From the IMG/VR virus record IMGVR_UViG_3300027749_000047, positions 1 through 64,000 of that record: a stretch of DNA of 64,000 nucleotides, one strand, 5' to 3'. The notes under the pieces are model-generated. The model did no database searches, was not told where the DNA came from, and saw only the letters and a program-made list of their open reading frames with translations. A program made the position numbers and the translations under genes. Shown in pieces: positions 34,076 through 42,093 of the stretch; positions within the stretch are counted from its first letter, which is position 1; every line of letters begins with the position of its first letter. The DNA is from a virus.

Positions 34076-34842
34076 TTGTTTTCCTTCCATTGAGCAGTTG
34101 GGCAAGATTCTCTAAAATCGCAATAATTGTAAGAAGAACCTGTTTTAGCAATACATGTTTCTAGCATTTCTGGTAACTCTTGCATTGCGATATGACCATG
34201 TAAAGATTCCATGAGCATTTCTAAGTTGTCATCTACTTCTTGCATTCGAGCTACGCGAAATTCTTTCCAAATTGCATGGTCACGATTTTCATACACGATT
34301 GAAAAATGACTAAGATCAAGTGCTTTCATGTAAGCATGTGTTTGCATAAGGTGTGGGAACAGTGGTGCGTTACGTTTTAGAATGTCGCGCCATTTATTAC
34401 TATTGACTGTTTTTAATTCCCAACCAGAACCATCACTAATGATTCCGTCCATTGCACCTTTTACAAGCCATGGTGAGTATTCAACTTGAACCTCAATGTC
34501 TGCTAGCCAGCCTTGCGAAAGCCCAGCTAACTGCCATCGATAATGGCCCCAAGTTCCCGCATTCATAACATCAAAACTGCCGTCAGATGGTGTTAATTTA
34601 TTTTCACCCAAATAAGACAATAAATGCTTTCGTTGGCAAGAATCACCAATTAGCGATGGGCGTATACGACCAGCACCACTTGTACGTGAGTTATCAAAAG
34701 AGTCATTATGCATGACTTCCTGTAGTCGGTCAAAGGCTTCTATAGTGATAACAGATCCGCCTTCTCGCCATTTACTCATACCAAACGTAACTGGCATATC
34801 ATTGTTTCCCATTACGCTTTTTAACAGATTAACCATACTCAT
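34072..34842 (-). CDS. Cas4/RecB-like PD-(D/E)XK exonuclease
   Basis: This 256-residue protein starts at 34842 (ATGA overlap with the polymerase). It has the order of the Cas4-like family: Cys69, GTWGH (His100), KGAMDG (Asp132), WELKT (Glu142-x-Lys144) and the later LMQTHAYMKAL helix, plus C-terminal Cys residues (near CIAKTG and YCDFRESC) for an iron-sulfur cluster. There is no CRISPR array or cas1/cas2, so it is most likely a replication or recombination nuclease working with the adjacent polymerase. Confidence 0.85.
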   Translation of the reverse strand: MSMVNLLKSVMGNNDMPVTFGMSKWREGGSVITIEAFDRLQEVMHNDSFDNSRTSGAGRIRPSLIGDSCQRKHLLSYLGENKLTPSDGSFDVMNAGTWGHYRWQLAGLSQGWLADIEVQVEYSPWLVKGAMDGIISDGSGWELKTVNSNKWRDILKRNAPLFPHLMQTHAYMKALDLSHFSIVYENRDHAIWKEFRVARMQEVDDNLEMLMESLHGHIAMQELPEMLETCIAKTGSSYNYCDFRESCPTAQWKENK

Positions 34843-37481
34843 GATTGCTCTCTTTCTAAGCCGATTAAAGCACCGGCATCGTGTAGTGCTGCGACGATAC
34901 CGCCGCATGCGGATGGTGTGTGTCCAAGTCCAAGCGATTTAGCGCCTGTAACTCTTCTTCCACTTACTTTTCGTGCAAAGTCATCAAGTGAAGTGTATGG
35001 TGCGTGTCTGACAATTTCATCAGCCGCTTTATCCCCTAAACCTTTAATTGAGGTTAACCCTTTACGAATTGCGTTCTTACTTATGTCAGCCGAATAACTT
35101 TCTTTTGACCTATTTACATGTGCTGTGCGTATTTGAACGCCCGCCTCTCTTGCAGCTTTTAGATAAAACGGTTCTTGTTTTGCGCCTGTGTAGGAATGTA
35201 GCATTCCAGCCCAAAACGCTGCTGGGTGATGTACTGCATAGTAACCTGTTATGTATGCAAGCACACCGTATGCTGTGGCGTGGGCTTTGTTAAACCCATA
35301 ACCAGCGTATGCTTCTAATGCTTCTTCTAACCATTTAAGGTCATGAATTGTCATTCCTTTTGCTAACGCTAGTTCGCGCACTCGCTTTAATAGTTCAGTT
35401 AGTTCATCGCGAGCGTTACCAACATCTGCGTTAGATGCCTTGATTACTTTGCGCATACGCTCAATTTCTTCTGAATCTAAACCAATGTTGCGCATAACAC
35501 CAATCACTTGCTCTTGGTATAACAAAACCCCATAAGTTTCTTTTGTTTCATCAGAAATAATTGCGTGCCGTTCTGGTACTGGTGATACGCGTTGGCGCCG
35601 AAGAATAAAATCCTCGGTGGCACCAGATTCCATTGTGGCTGGACGAAATAATGCCATAGCAGCAATAACGTCTGCTATTTTTGTTGGCTTTAATCGACGT
35701 ACACCATTGCGACTTGAACCACCTTCTAACTGAAATAGCCCAACCGTATTACCTTTAGACATGGCGCTGTAAACGGCTTTATCGTTTAAAGGTATGTCTT
35801 CTGGCTCTACACCTGAATATTCACGCATAATACGTAATGCTGTTAATGTTTTAAGGCCAAGCAAATCAAGTTTGACTAGCCCTAAACGTTCAACATCATC
35901 TTTATCAAAAGCAGTAACCATAGTTTTGCTCGATGCTACATACTGCAGTGGTACTACTGATGCGGCTTCAGCGCTAGGTGCTACAAGCAAACCTGCTGCG
36001 TGTACGCCATAGCCAAGGAATGCTTTTTTGTTTGCTAATCCTTTTAGGCTATTCCACTGATATGTAGTTAAAGGCAAGTCGGGGTCTTCGCCTAGTTTTC
36101 TGGCACGCATTTTCCAACGAACCATTAAGCTACCTTTCTGATCATTCTCATCATCATCTAAGCCCATTTGTAGCCAAGTGCTGATGTTAACGACGTGAAA
36201 GTTTTCACGCAACCAATTAACTACTTCATCGCGACGGTCATGCTCAACATCAATATCAATGTCTGGTGGTTTTGTGCGGTCTTTGGATAAAAATCGGTCA
36301 AAACGCAAACCCCAAATAATTGGATCAAATGAAGTAATACCTAATAACCAACAAAGCAAAGATCCAGAAGCCGAACCACGAACATTATAATTAATTTTAT
36401 GCTCGTCCATGTATTTACAAACTGAAGCCGTAAACATAAGATAGCCTGAAAAACCAGCGCTAGTAATAACATCTAATTCTTCATAAATACGTTCAAGATA
36501 TGCTTTCTTTTTATTTGGCTTTATCTTTCCTGCATCAATTTTTTCATCAAGCACTTTAAGGCTTATTTCGGCTAATTCTTTTTCTGGATTACCCGATACG
36601 GTTGTGTCTGGTACTTTGAGTTTGAATGTATCTAGTTCAGGAATAACTACATTTGCTTTTGACAACAAATCTTCAAGGCCTTGCATACCAGCACTAAAAA
36701 TTGCTGGCGCATGGTGCTCTTTCATCCATTGTGTATCAACCATGTGGTAACCGTCACCTGGGAACAAAGCATCTTCTGGTTCTTCCGACCAAGATACCAA
36801 CTCTTTCATAGTGTCATGTAGTTCACGGTCGCTTTCTTCAACATAATGCGAATCCTGTGTAATAATTACTGGTAGTCCATGCTTTTGAGCAATGCGCCAT
36901 TGTAAGTTAGAGTGCAAGTCGCTGTCTTGTCCTTCAAGATAAATAGCATGGTTTTGTATTTCTACATAAAGCCCAGAACCAAACCATCCAGCCATGCTGA
37001 GTAATAAATTATTTGTAATTTGGTCAACGTTAGCGTTTGGAGTTTTTAGTGTTTCCGATAACACACCAAACCAGCACCCTGTCATTGCCGCAATACCATC
37101 TAATCTGCCATCCTCAGCGGCTTGCGCTAAATCAGCAAAATCTAATATTGGTTTGTATTTAAATTGCTGATGTGATTGCGTGACTAGTCCGGATAAATTA
37201 CGGTAACCTTTTTCGGTAGTTGCTAACATACCTAAATGCATTGTGCTTGGTCGTTTGTGTTCACGGTTAAATGCAATGTATGCTTCAACGCCAGGTAATG
37301 GCTTTATGTCTGCTTTTTTACATGCCGTATAAAGTTGGGCTGAGCCGGCCATTGTTCCGTGATCTGTTAAACCAAGTGCTGGATACTCTAACATTTTTGC
37401 TTTATTAACAATTGCATCAACGGTAGGTAAAGCATCTTTAGCTGAATAGCGACTGTGGGTGTGGGCACTCCAGTATTTCAT
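34839..37481 (-). CDS. dnaE: DNA polymerase III alpha subunit (compact DnaE)
   Basis: This 880-residue protein starts at 37481 after AAAAGGAAAAAC. An N-terminal PHP domain is intact by motif (SAHTHSRYS, LTDHGTM, PGVEAYIAF). The C-family palm shows GSASGSLLCWLLG and PDIDIDVEHDRR, then YQEQVIGVMRN, FNKAHATAYG and a C-terminal helix-hairpin-helix (TSIKGLGDKAADEI). It is shorter than bacterial DnaE (~1160 aa) and ends soon after the HhH, so the OB-fold and tau-binding regions appear missing. It is the phage replicative polymerase. Confidence 0.96.
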   Translation of the reverse strand: MKYWSAHTHSRYSAKDALPTVDAIVNKAKMLEYPALGLTDHGTMAGSAQLYTACKKADIKPLPGVEAYIAFNREHKRPSTMHLGMLATTEKGYRNLSGLVTQSHQQFKYKPILDFADLAQAAEDGRLDGIAAMTGCWFGVLSETLKTPNANVDQITNNLLLSMAGWFGSGLYVEIQNHAIYLEGQDSDLHSNLQWRIAQKHGLPVIITQDSHYVEESDRELHDTMKELVSWSEEPEDALFPGDGYHMVDTQWMKEHHAPAIFSAGMQGLEDLLSKANVVIPELDTFKLKVPDTTVSGNPEKELAEISLKVLDEKIDAGKIKPNKKKAYLERIYEELDVITSAGFSGYLMFTASVCKYMDEHKINYNVRGSASGSLLCWLLGITSFDPIIWGLRFDRFLSKDRTKPPDIDIDVEHDRRDEVVNWLRENFHVVNISTWLQMGLDDDENDQKGSLMVRWKMRARKLGEDPDLPLTTYQWNSLKGLANKKAFLGYGVHAAGLLVAPSAEAASVVPLQYVASSKTMVTAFDKDDVERLGLVKLDLLGLKTLTALRIMREYSGVEPEDIPLNDKAVYSAMSKGNTVGLFQLEGGSSRNGVRRLKPTKIADVIAAMALFRPATMESGATEDFILRRQRVSPVPERHAIISDETKETYGVLLYQEQVIGVMRNIGLDSEEIERMRKVIKASNADVGNARDELTELLKRVRELALAKGMTIHDLKWLEEALEAYAGYGFNKAHATAYGVLAYITGYYAVHHPAAFWAGMLHSYTGAKQEPFYLKAAREAGVQIRTAHVNRSKESYSADISKNAIRKGLTSIKGLGDKAADEIVRHAPYTSLDDFARKVSGRRVTGAKSLGLGHTPSACGGIVAALHDAGALIGLEREQS

Positions 37482-37503
37482 ATGTTTTTCCTTTTTTAAA
37501 CGC

Positions 37504-37535
37504 AAAAGGAGCTGCCCAAATGGACAGCCCCTTTT
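37504..37535 (-). terminator. Hairpin between SSB-like and polymerase genes
   Basis: Stem AAAAGG/CCTTTT plus GCTG/CAGC with an internal mismatch and a 4-nt loop, followed on the minus strand by TTTTGCGTTT. It lies in the 60 nt between the two genes and may partly terminate, giving more SSB-like protein than polymerase. Confidence 0.65.
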
Positions 37536-37544
37536 ACTTAGTGT

Positions 37545-38447
37545 TTAGACGTTATGTGCAATTGCAAGTGCAATTAGTGCAGAACGTGTTGAACGTGGTG
37601 GAATAGACACCTTAGCGCTAGTCAAAAGTGTCTTTAAGCGAATGTCTGAAATAGCAGCATACTTGTCTTCTTCTGTAGGCTCTGCTTCAACCACTGCTTC
37701 TTCGTAAGCATCAACAACATCATGCTCTTCTTCAGTAGTTACCACTTCTACATGTGTGTCGGAAAGACTACGCACATAGTCTTCAACTTCACTACGAATA
37801 GAAGCAAACACTTCAACCAAATCATATGGCTCTGGTAGTTCAGCCGGCGCCTCGTTCTTGATTGGCTTAACGGTTAGTGTTGTGTTAAGGCCTTCACCAC
37901 GAACGGTTAACGCCCATGGGTACTGTGTGCATGAGAAGTTTTCGTCCATCTCACGATAATTGTTAAACGCACGGAATAGGTCTTTTGCTCGCGCTGAACT
38001 CATCTTTAGGATGATGTGCCGACCTTCTTCCGTAAGAACGTTAACTGCAACTTTGTCTTGTCCTTTAACACGACCGTCTGCTGGCGGGAATCGCAACGAT
38101 GGAACGACTAGTTCCAACAATGGATCAGTACCACGTGGTGCATACTGGCGACGCTTTTCACCAGTGTCAGGGTCTTCCACAATGATTTGGTCATTGACTG
38201 GAAATTCTTTACAACCGCCAGGTAACTGGAAGCCACCTCGAAGTCCTTCAAATGCCGCAACTTCACGGTAGATGTGCCAACCGTGGTCAACGCTCATGGT
38301 TTCTTTATCTGTCAAGAAACGAACGATTGTGGTACCGCGCTCTAGACGGTAGATAGGACGGAAAGTGCTATTGTCCTTTTGTGGCTGTGAGTATCCATCG
38401 ATACCGGCCAGTAACAGGTCTTCGTCGATATTGTAATCAATCGGCAT
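37545..38447 (-). CDS. Single-stranded DNA-binding protein-like
   Basis: This 300-residue protein has a beta-rich core (RLERGTTIVRFLTDK, HGWHIYREVAAFEG) and a central aromatic/basic region, then an acidic stretch (EVVTTEEEHDVVDAYEEAVV) and a C-terminal SAP-like helix pair (ISDIRLKTLLTSAKVSIP). Placement between primase and polymerase, size and acidic segment fit a T4 gp32-type SSB. It lacks a recognisable zinc motif. I regard SSB as the best guess. Confidence 0.6.
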   Translation of the reverse strand: MPIDYNIDEDLLLAGIDGYSQPQKDNSTFRPIYRLERGTTIVRFLTDKETMSVDHGWHIYREVAAFEGLRGGFQLPGGCKEFPVNDQIIVEDPDTGEKRRQYAPRGTDPLLELVVPSLRFPPADGRVKGQDKVAVNVLTEEGRHIILKMSSARAKDLFRAFNNYREMDENFSCTQYPWALTVRGEGLNTTLTVKPIKNEAPAELPEPYDLVEVFASIRSEVEDYVRSLSDTHVEVVTTEEEHDVVDAYEEAVVEAEPTEEDKYAAISDIRLKTLLTSAKVSIPPRSTRSALIALAIAHNV

Positions 38448-38449
38448 AA

Positions 38450-38740
38450 CTAACTGATCTCCTTTGTTTTCTTTGCTTGTAACGCGGCTTCTCGCTTGGC
38501 GTCAATGATGGTTGCCAAATTTTCGGCAGTTTGGAAAGCAGTGCCAAGCGCAATTGCTTGCGCTCGTTCACTAGCTTCGTCGGATGTTTCTTCAGGCAAT
38601 ACAGCAATATTTGCTTCTGCAGTTGCCCATTGTGTTTGCCCATTTACCAAAAAGGTATGGGTAACTTTTACTGTGATTTTGTCGCCATCGCTTATCGGGA
38701 TGGGTGTGTAGACGTCATCATCGTCATACTCGTTACTCAT
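38450..38740 (-). CDS. Unknown replication-region protein
   Basis: This 96-residue protein starts at 38740 after GGAGGAAAGCACCG. It has an acidic start (SNEYDDDDVYTP), strands (DKITVKVTHTFLVNGQT) and a C-terminal helix (TAENLATIIDAKREAALQ). It lies 2 nt before the SSB-like gene and could be its partner; no domain is recognised. Confidence 0.6.
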   Translation of the reverse strand: MSNEYDDDDVYTPIPISDGDKITVKVTHTFLVNGQTQWATAEANIAVLPEETSDEASERAQAIALGTAFQTAENLATIIDAKREAALQAKKTKEIS

Positions 38741-39146
38741 CGGTGCTTTCCTCCGTGTCAATGATTTCGCTGATTGATAGCCATGGCTTACGTGGCTTAA
38801 TTGCGATTATCTTATTTGCTAAGTCAGCTTCTAAACCGCCATTAGTTACTATACGGTTAAATGCTGTTTTGTCCAAAACTGGCTTAGTTACTTTTGAATA
38901 CAATTCTGGTGCTTCTGCTTTTAGCACCGCTAGGTCAACATCAAAAGTTTCACTACGCATTACTTTGGCTTTGAAGTGACGGTTATCAACCTCAAAATCT
39001 ATTTTTTCAAACAAGTCTGCTAGTTGAACTTGAATAAATTCAATCTCATGTTCAATTTCTACTTTCCTTGCTTTTAACTGTAAAAGCCTATAAAGGTCTT
39101 TTGTAAGATCTTCATCTGCTTTTTCTATTGTGTCTTGTTCAGACAT
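38733..39146 (-). CDS. Coiled-coil protein, unknown
   Basis: This 137-residue protein starts with a coiled coil (LYRLLQLKARKVEIEHEIEF) followed by a compact domain (FKAKVMRSETFDVDLAVLKA, LYSKVTKPVLDKTAF). This layout is common in actinophage replication regions (siphovirus Gp157-like), but I cannot assign a function. It overlaps the next gene by 8 nt. Confidence 0.6.
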   Translation of the reverse strand: MSEQDTIEKADEDLTKDLYRLLQLKARKVEIEHEIEFIQVQLADLFEKIDFEVDNRHFKAKVMRSETFDVDLAVLKAEAPELYSKVTKPVLDKTAFNRIVTNGGLEADLANKIIAIKPRKPWLSISEIIDTEESTDE

Positions 39147-39168
39147 TTTTTCCTCTTTTCAGTGTATT

Positions 39169-39426
39169 TTAATTTTTATCAACATAAGGCAAAATTTTAA
39201 CTGCCTCGTCACGACGGTGTAGCCATTCTAATTCATGACATGGTGCCATTTCATAATTATATGGATCAAGAATCCCGCCGTTGCATTTTGGACAATAAGT
39301 CATAGCGCTGTGGTCTTGGATTTGCATTACGTGACGATGAGTCACTCCCAATACCCAAAAGTATCTTAATGCGGTATTTACGGGGCTTAGCTGCAAATGC
39401 AGCCATTCTTTAATGTTGTTAAACAT
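39169..39426 (-). CDS. Small protein with CPKC motif
   Basis: This 85-residue protein has an aromatic N-terminal half (IKEWLHLQLSPVNTALRYFW), a CPKCNGG motif, a later Cys-His (APCHELEWLH), and may bind zinc. It starts 8 nt after the primase stop. No known family is visible. Confidence 0.6.
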   Translation of the reverse strand: MFNNIKEWLHLQLSPVNTALRYFWVLGVTHRHVMQIQDHSAMTYCPKCNGGILDPYNYEMAPCHELEWLHRRDEAVKILPYVDKN

Positions 39427-39434
39427 TTCTCTCC

Positions 39435-40259
39435 TTAACTGTGTTTTTTGTATGTACTGTTTTGTAATAGGTTACGAATGCTTGTGATTCGTTCACCTAC
39501 TTTTACTTCGCCAGGATCATTGCCACCCACTGTAGTCCAATGGTGTGACAAAACTGGTGAAATGTCATTTAACTGGTATTTTGCTCTTTGTGACGCACCC
39601 CAACCAGCATTATCATCATCAAAAGCAGTAATAACTACCTTTGGTGATAAATCTGCAATCATTTGCACTTGTGGTGCATGTAACCCCGAACCAAAGCAAC
39701 CTAAAACTGTCCAATGCTCTGGTATACCTGACTGATCTAAGGCCATAACGTCAGCAGCACCTTCAACCAAAACAATTACTCGTGATGGTTTGTATTCACC
39801 ATAAAAAGTTGCTGATGTTCTTACACCGTATGGGTATTTGTATTTGGCTTTTTCATCTTCATGCCTTGTAACTACACCAATAAGTTGATTGTTTTGATTT
39901 CTTATTGGATAAGTTGGTGAACCATCAACATAACTAGTTCCACATCGATGTTTAGTTGCTGTTTCAACACCAAACCTTTTTACCCAGTAGGGGCTAGGGC
40001 TATGTGCATCAAATATGTCAAGCCAGGCTTCTGAGTAAATGCGTGCTGGTACATCACCAGCAAGTACGCGAATAATGTCTTCAACAGTTGGTACATAACC
40101 TTCTGTTGTTCCATTAGCTTTACATGCGTGACAATACCAAACACCTTTACCTACGTTAACTGATGCTGAAGCGTTACCGTCATCGTGTACAGGGCAACAA
40201 AACGACCGCTCTAATCCTCTTCCTGTCGTTAAAGCCTCGTCTAACGTTATTCTTTTCAT
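39435..40259 (-). CDS. DNA primase (CHC2 zinc finger plus TOPRIM)
   Basis: This 274-residue protein has an N-terminal zinc-binding domain (Cys22/His25 in CCPVHDDGNASASV and Cys43/Cys46 in WYCHACKANG), then a TOPRIM fold with Glu166 (VLVEGAADVMAL) and DDDNAGW (214-220). It is shorter than bacterial DnaG and lacks a helicase-binding tail. It lies 6 nt downstream of the DnaB-like helicase gene, so both form the priming complex at phage forks. Confidence 0.93.
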   Translation of the reverse strand: MKRITLDEALTTGRGLERSFCCPVHDDGNASASVNVGKGVWYCHACKANGTTEGYVPTVEDIIRVLAGDVPARIYSEAWLDIFDAHSPSPYWVKRFGVETATKHRCGTSYVDGSPTYPIRNQNNQLIGVVTRHEDEKAKYKYPYGVRTSATFYGEYKPSRVIVLVEGAADVMALDQSGIPEHWTVLGCFGSGLHAPQVQMIADLSPKVVITAFDDDNAGWGASQRAKYQLNDISPVLSHHWTTVGGNDPGEVKVGERITSIRNLLQNSTYKKHS

Positions 40260-40265
40260 GTTTTC

Positions 40266-41564
40266 CTAACTTATTTGTATTTCGTCAGCTTCATCGTCAG
40301 CCATTCGCATTTCTGTTGCTTTTTCAGCACTAATGTCATTAAAGCGCCCAAACGTTGGGTCAAACTCTGTAAACCATCGAGCGCCCGACTCACCATGGCG
40401 ATACTTAGTTAATGAATTAAGCAATACTCGTTTAGATATTCGCTTGAGTGTTATTAGTGCGTCTGCGTCTTGTCCAAGCGCATCAGATTGTGCTAAATGT
40501 TCAGCGCCTGGTGTTTTGTCTGAATTACCACCTGCACGGTTAATTTGCGCTGCAGCAATAATTGGAATGTTACGGTTAAGCGCTACTTCTTTTAGTTGGT
40601 TAGAAATAGCAGCCATGGCACGCCAATCTTCAATCGCTCTAGAGCCTGTGGTTGTATGCATCAAACCAACATAATCAACAATTACTAATGTGTTTTCATT
40701 AGCAACCGCTGAAATAACTGAGGCATCGCATCTACCTTTAGATGGATCATAAATACTGATTGTTCCTTTATCTTCACTTGACCATTTTTCCAAAAGGTCA
40801 CGGCGAGTATCTATGTCTATGTCTTGCCATGGATGTTTATAGTTTTGGAATGCTACGCGGTGAATACGGTCCTGTACTGATTTGGCAGGCATTTCTAAAC
40901 TAAAGTATGCGACATCCCAACCACCTTCGGCAGCAGCTACGGCATGTTGAATCATTTTCCATGATTTACCAATACCTAGACGCGCTGCAACAAACCACAA
41001 ATCTCCAGCCGCTATGCCACCTGTAAGGGTGTTTAACATACCAAATGGTACTGGACATATCTGCAGGTCTTCATTGCTTTCTAGGAGCGTTAAATCGGTT
41101 GCGTCAATACCCATGCCAATTGCTGGTTGTATTTGGTTTAGCCCGGTTTTTAGAATGTCAATTGCTTCATCGTTTGCATCTTCTGCAAGTGATGCTGATG
41201 CTTTGGACATTGCTGAGCGTAGTACGCGGTTGGTGTGTGCATCTGATAGTTGGCTTGCAGCCCACACAGGGTTTATGTCTGATGTGTATGGGAATCGCGC
41301 ATAGCGTTCTAGCAGTAAATGAATAGGTGGTGCACAGTTAGCATCTTGTTGGTATTTCATACAAAACTCGTGAATAGGTTTATGGCCTGATATTTGTTCT
41401 GTCTTAATACCAAACATTCCAGGCACATAAACGCCTGTATCTAAAAGCGCTGAAATAAATAATGCTTCCGGAGCATGATCTGCTGTAGAACCGTAATTTA
41501 TCTCTTTTTGTCTATTGCTAACTAACTGAACATAACTATCTTTTTCTTTTTTCTGTAATCCCAT
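40266..41564 (-). CDS. dnaB: DnaB-like replicative helicase
   Basis: This 432-residue protein has an N-terminal helical domain (~30-125) and a RecA-like ATPase core: Walker A ARLGIGKS (194-201), Walker B with NTLVIVDYVGLM, and IPIIAAAQINRAGG as the motif 3 region, then DADALITLKR. It is the first gene of the replication operon. It begins after AGGAGAAAAC and just downstream of an attenuator-like terminator. It is probably a hexameric fork helicase. Confidence 0.95.
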   Translation of the reverse strand: MGLQKKEKDSYVQLVSNRQKEINYGSTADHAPEALFISALLDTGVYVPGMFGIKTEQISGHKPIHEFCMKYQQDANCAPPIHLLLERYARFPYTSDINPVWAASQLSDAHTNRVLRSAMSKASASLAEDANDEAIDILKTGLNQIQPAIGMGIDATDLTLLESNEDLQICPVPFGMLNTLTGGIAAGDLWFVAARLGIGKSWKMIQHAVAAAEGGWDVAYFSLEMPAKSVQDRIHRVAFQNYKHPWQDIDIDTRRDLLEKWSSEDKGTISIYDPSKGRCDASVISAVANENTLVIVDYVGLMHTTTGSRAIEDWRAMAAISNQLKEVALNRNIPIIAAAQINRAGGNSDKTPGAEHLAQSDALGQDADALITLKRISKRVLLNSLTKYRHGESGARWFTEFDPTFGRFNDISAEKATEMRMADDEADEIQIS

Positions 41565-41581
41565 GTTTTCTCCTATGTGTT

Positions 41582-41642
41582 AAAAAGCAAAAGAGCCTTA
41601 AGTCTGTGCCTAGGATTACCTAGACTAAGGCTTAAAGCTCTT
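41582..41642 (-). terminator. Attenuator-like terminator before dnaB
   Basis: On the minus strand AAGAGCTTTAAG pairs with CTTAAGGCTCTT (12 bp with one U-G), followed by TTTTGCTTTTT. A competing stem, CCTTAGTCT with AGACTTAAGG, uses the same 3' bases, so only one can form. The 14-codon leader frame ends inside the 5' arm. The arrangement fits transcription attenuation controlled by translation of the leader. Confidence 0.75.
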
Positions 41643-41676
41643 CTTGGGAAGTTAATCTGTTAAATCTTTTGGGCAT
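41632..41676 (-). CDS. 14-residue leader peptide
   Basis: The frame reads MPKRFNRLTSQEEL and stops within the 5' arm of the terminator. AAGGGG sits just before the ATG (SD to start 4-5 nt) and the start lies ~20 nt after the expected transcription start. A ribosome here would hide the 5' arm and favour the alternative stem. There is no run of one amino acid as in the classic trp or his leaders, but three Arg/Lys codons lie near the start. Confidence 0.5.
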   Translation of the reverse strand: MPKRFNRLTSQEEL

Positions 41677-41701
41677 ACTGCCCCTTCCCCGTGTATAAGC
41701 A

Positions 41702-41710
41702 ATTATAGCA
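41702..41710 (-). promoter_or_regulatory. Leftward extended -10 promoter of the replication operon
   Basis: TATAAT on the minus strand is preceded by TGC, an extended -10. No good -35 is found 16-18 nt upstream, so it may rely on the extended -10 or an activator. Start of transcription is expected near 41695, just before the leader peptide. Confidence 0.55.
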
Positions 41711-41741
41711 GATAAATCTGTACAGGGATACCATTTAAGAA

Positions 41742-41780
41742 CTGTTAACAGGTAATGCTTTATAACGATTTTGTTATAAA
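41742..41780. repeat. Palindromes in the divergent control region
   Basis: A perfect palindrome CTGTTAACAG (41742-41751) and the inverted repeat TTTATAAC-gatttt-GTTATAAA (41759-41780) lie between the leftward replication promoter and the rightward late promoter candidate. They may be operators of a switch protein or AT-rich elements of an origin. The whole 41677-42093 stretch holds no gene longer than ~32 codons. Confidence 0.5.
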
Positions 41781-41804
41781 CAGTAAAAGCAAGAAAAGTA
41801 AGCG

Positions 41805-41831
41805 TTGTGATTAGGAAGTATATGCTACAAT
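41805..41831 (+). promoter_or_regulatory. Possible rightward late promoter
   Basis: TTGTGA (41805) and TACAAT (41826) are separated by 15 nt, shorter than ideal, so this is only a candidate. A rightward promoter is expected somewhere here because the short RNA/peptide, a terminator and then the lysis and packaging genes follow. Confidence 0.35.
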
Positions 41832-41903
41832 AAAGGCTGAGTACGTAGTGTTCAGAAAGCGGATTAAATAACATTCACAATAACACTCCTTAAAGGTGTT
41901 GAA

Positions 41904-42002
41904 GTGAAAGAAGCAAAAGCAGAAAATCCGAGAACTTACCAGAGCATAGCTGTTAAAGCGAAGCGCCACTACGGTACGGAAGCCTATACATATAGTGATT
42001 AA
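41904..42002 (+). CDS. Candidate 32-residue leader-encoded peptide
   Basis: A GTG-started frame with AAAGG 7-8 nt upstream encodes a basic 32-residue peptide (VKEAKAENPRTYQSIAVKAK and a tail ending TEAYTYSD). It lies between the candidate rightward promoter and the terminator at 42028. It could be a real small regulator or leader peptide. Equally, this ~200-nt stretch may act as RNA only, as several hairpins (41884-41900, 41971-41998) can be drawn. Confidence 0.35.
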   Translation: MKEAKAENPRTYQSIAVKAKRHYGTEAYTYSD

Positions 42003-42027
42003 CACTGTAAAAACTAGGTGAGAATTA

Positions 42028-42052
42028 ACCCTTGCAAACGCAGGGGTTTTTT
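42028..42052 (+). terminator. Intrinsic terminator before the endolysin gene
   Basis: Stem ACCCTTGC with GCAGGGGT around the loop AAAC, followed by TTTTTT. It stops rightward transcripts ~40 nt before the endolysin start, repeating the promoter-leader-terminator-gene pattern seen on the minus strand. Confidence 0.85.
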
Positions 42053-42093
42053 CTTTTGATACACTTATCACATAACTACTATCAAGGAGAAGC

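Noticed and set aside
34072-34842. CRISPR-Cas component (Cas4)
   Set aside because: No repeats, Cas1 or Cas2 occur; Cas4-like nucleases are common in phage replication regions.
41811-42071. 86-residue leftward frame in the control region
   Set aside because: It overlaps the rightward leader and terminator, has poor codon pattern and no start signal; it looks like a chance frame.
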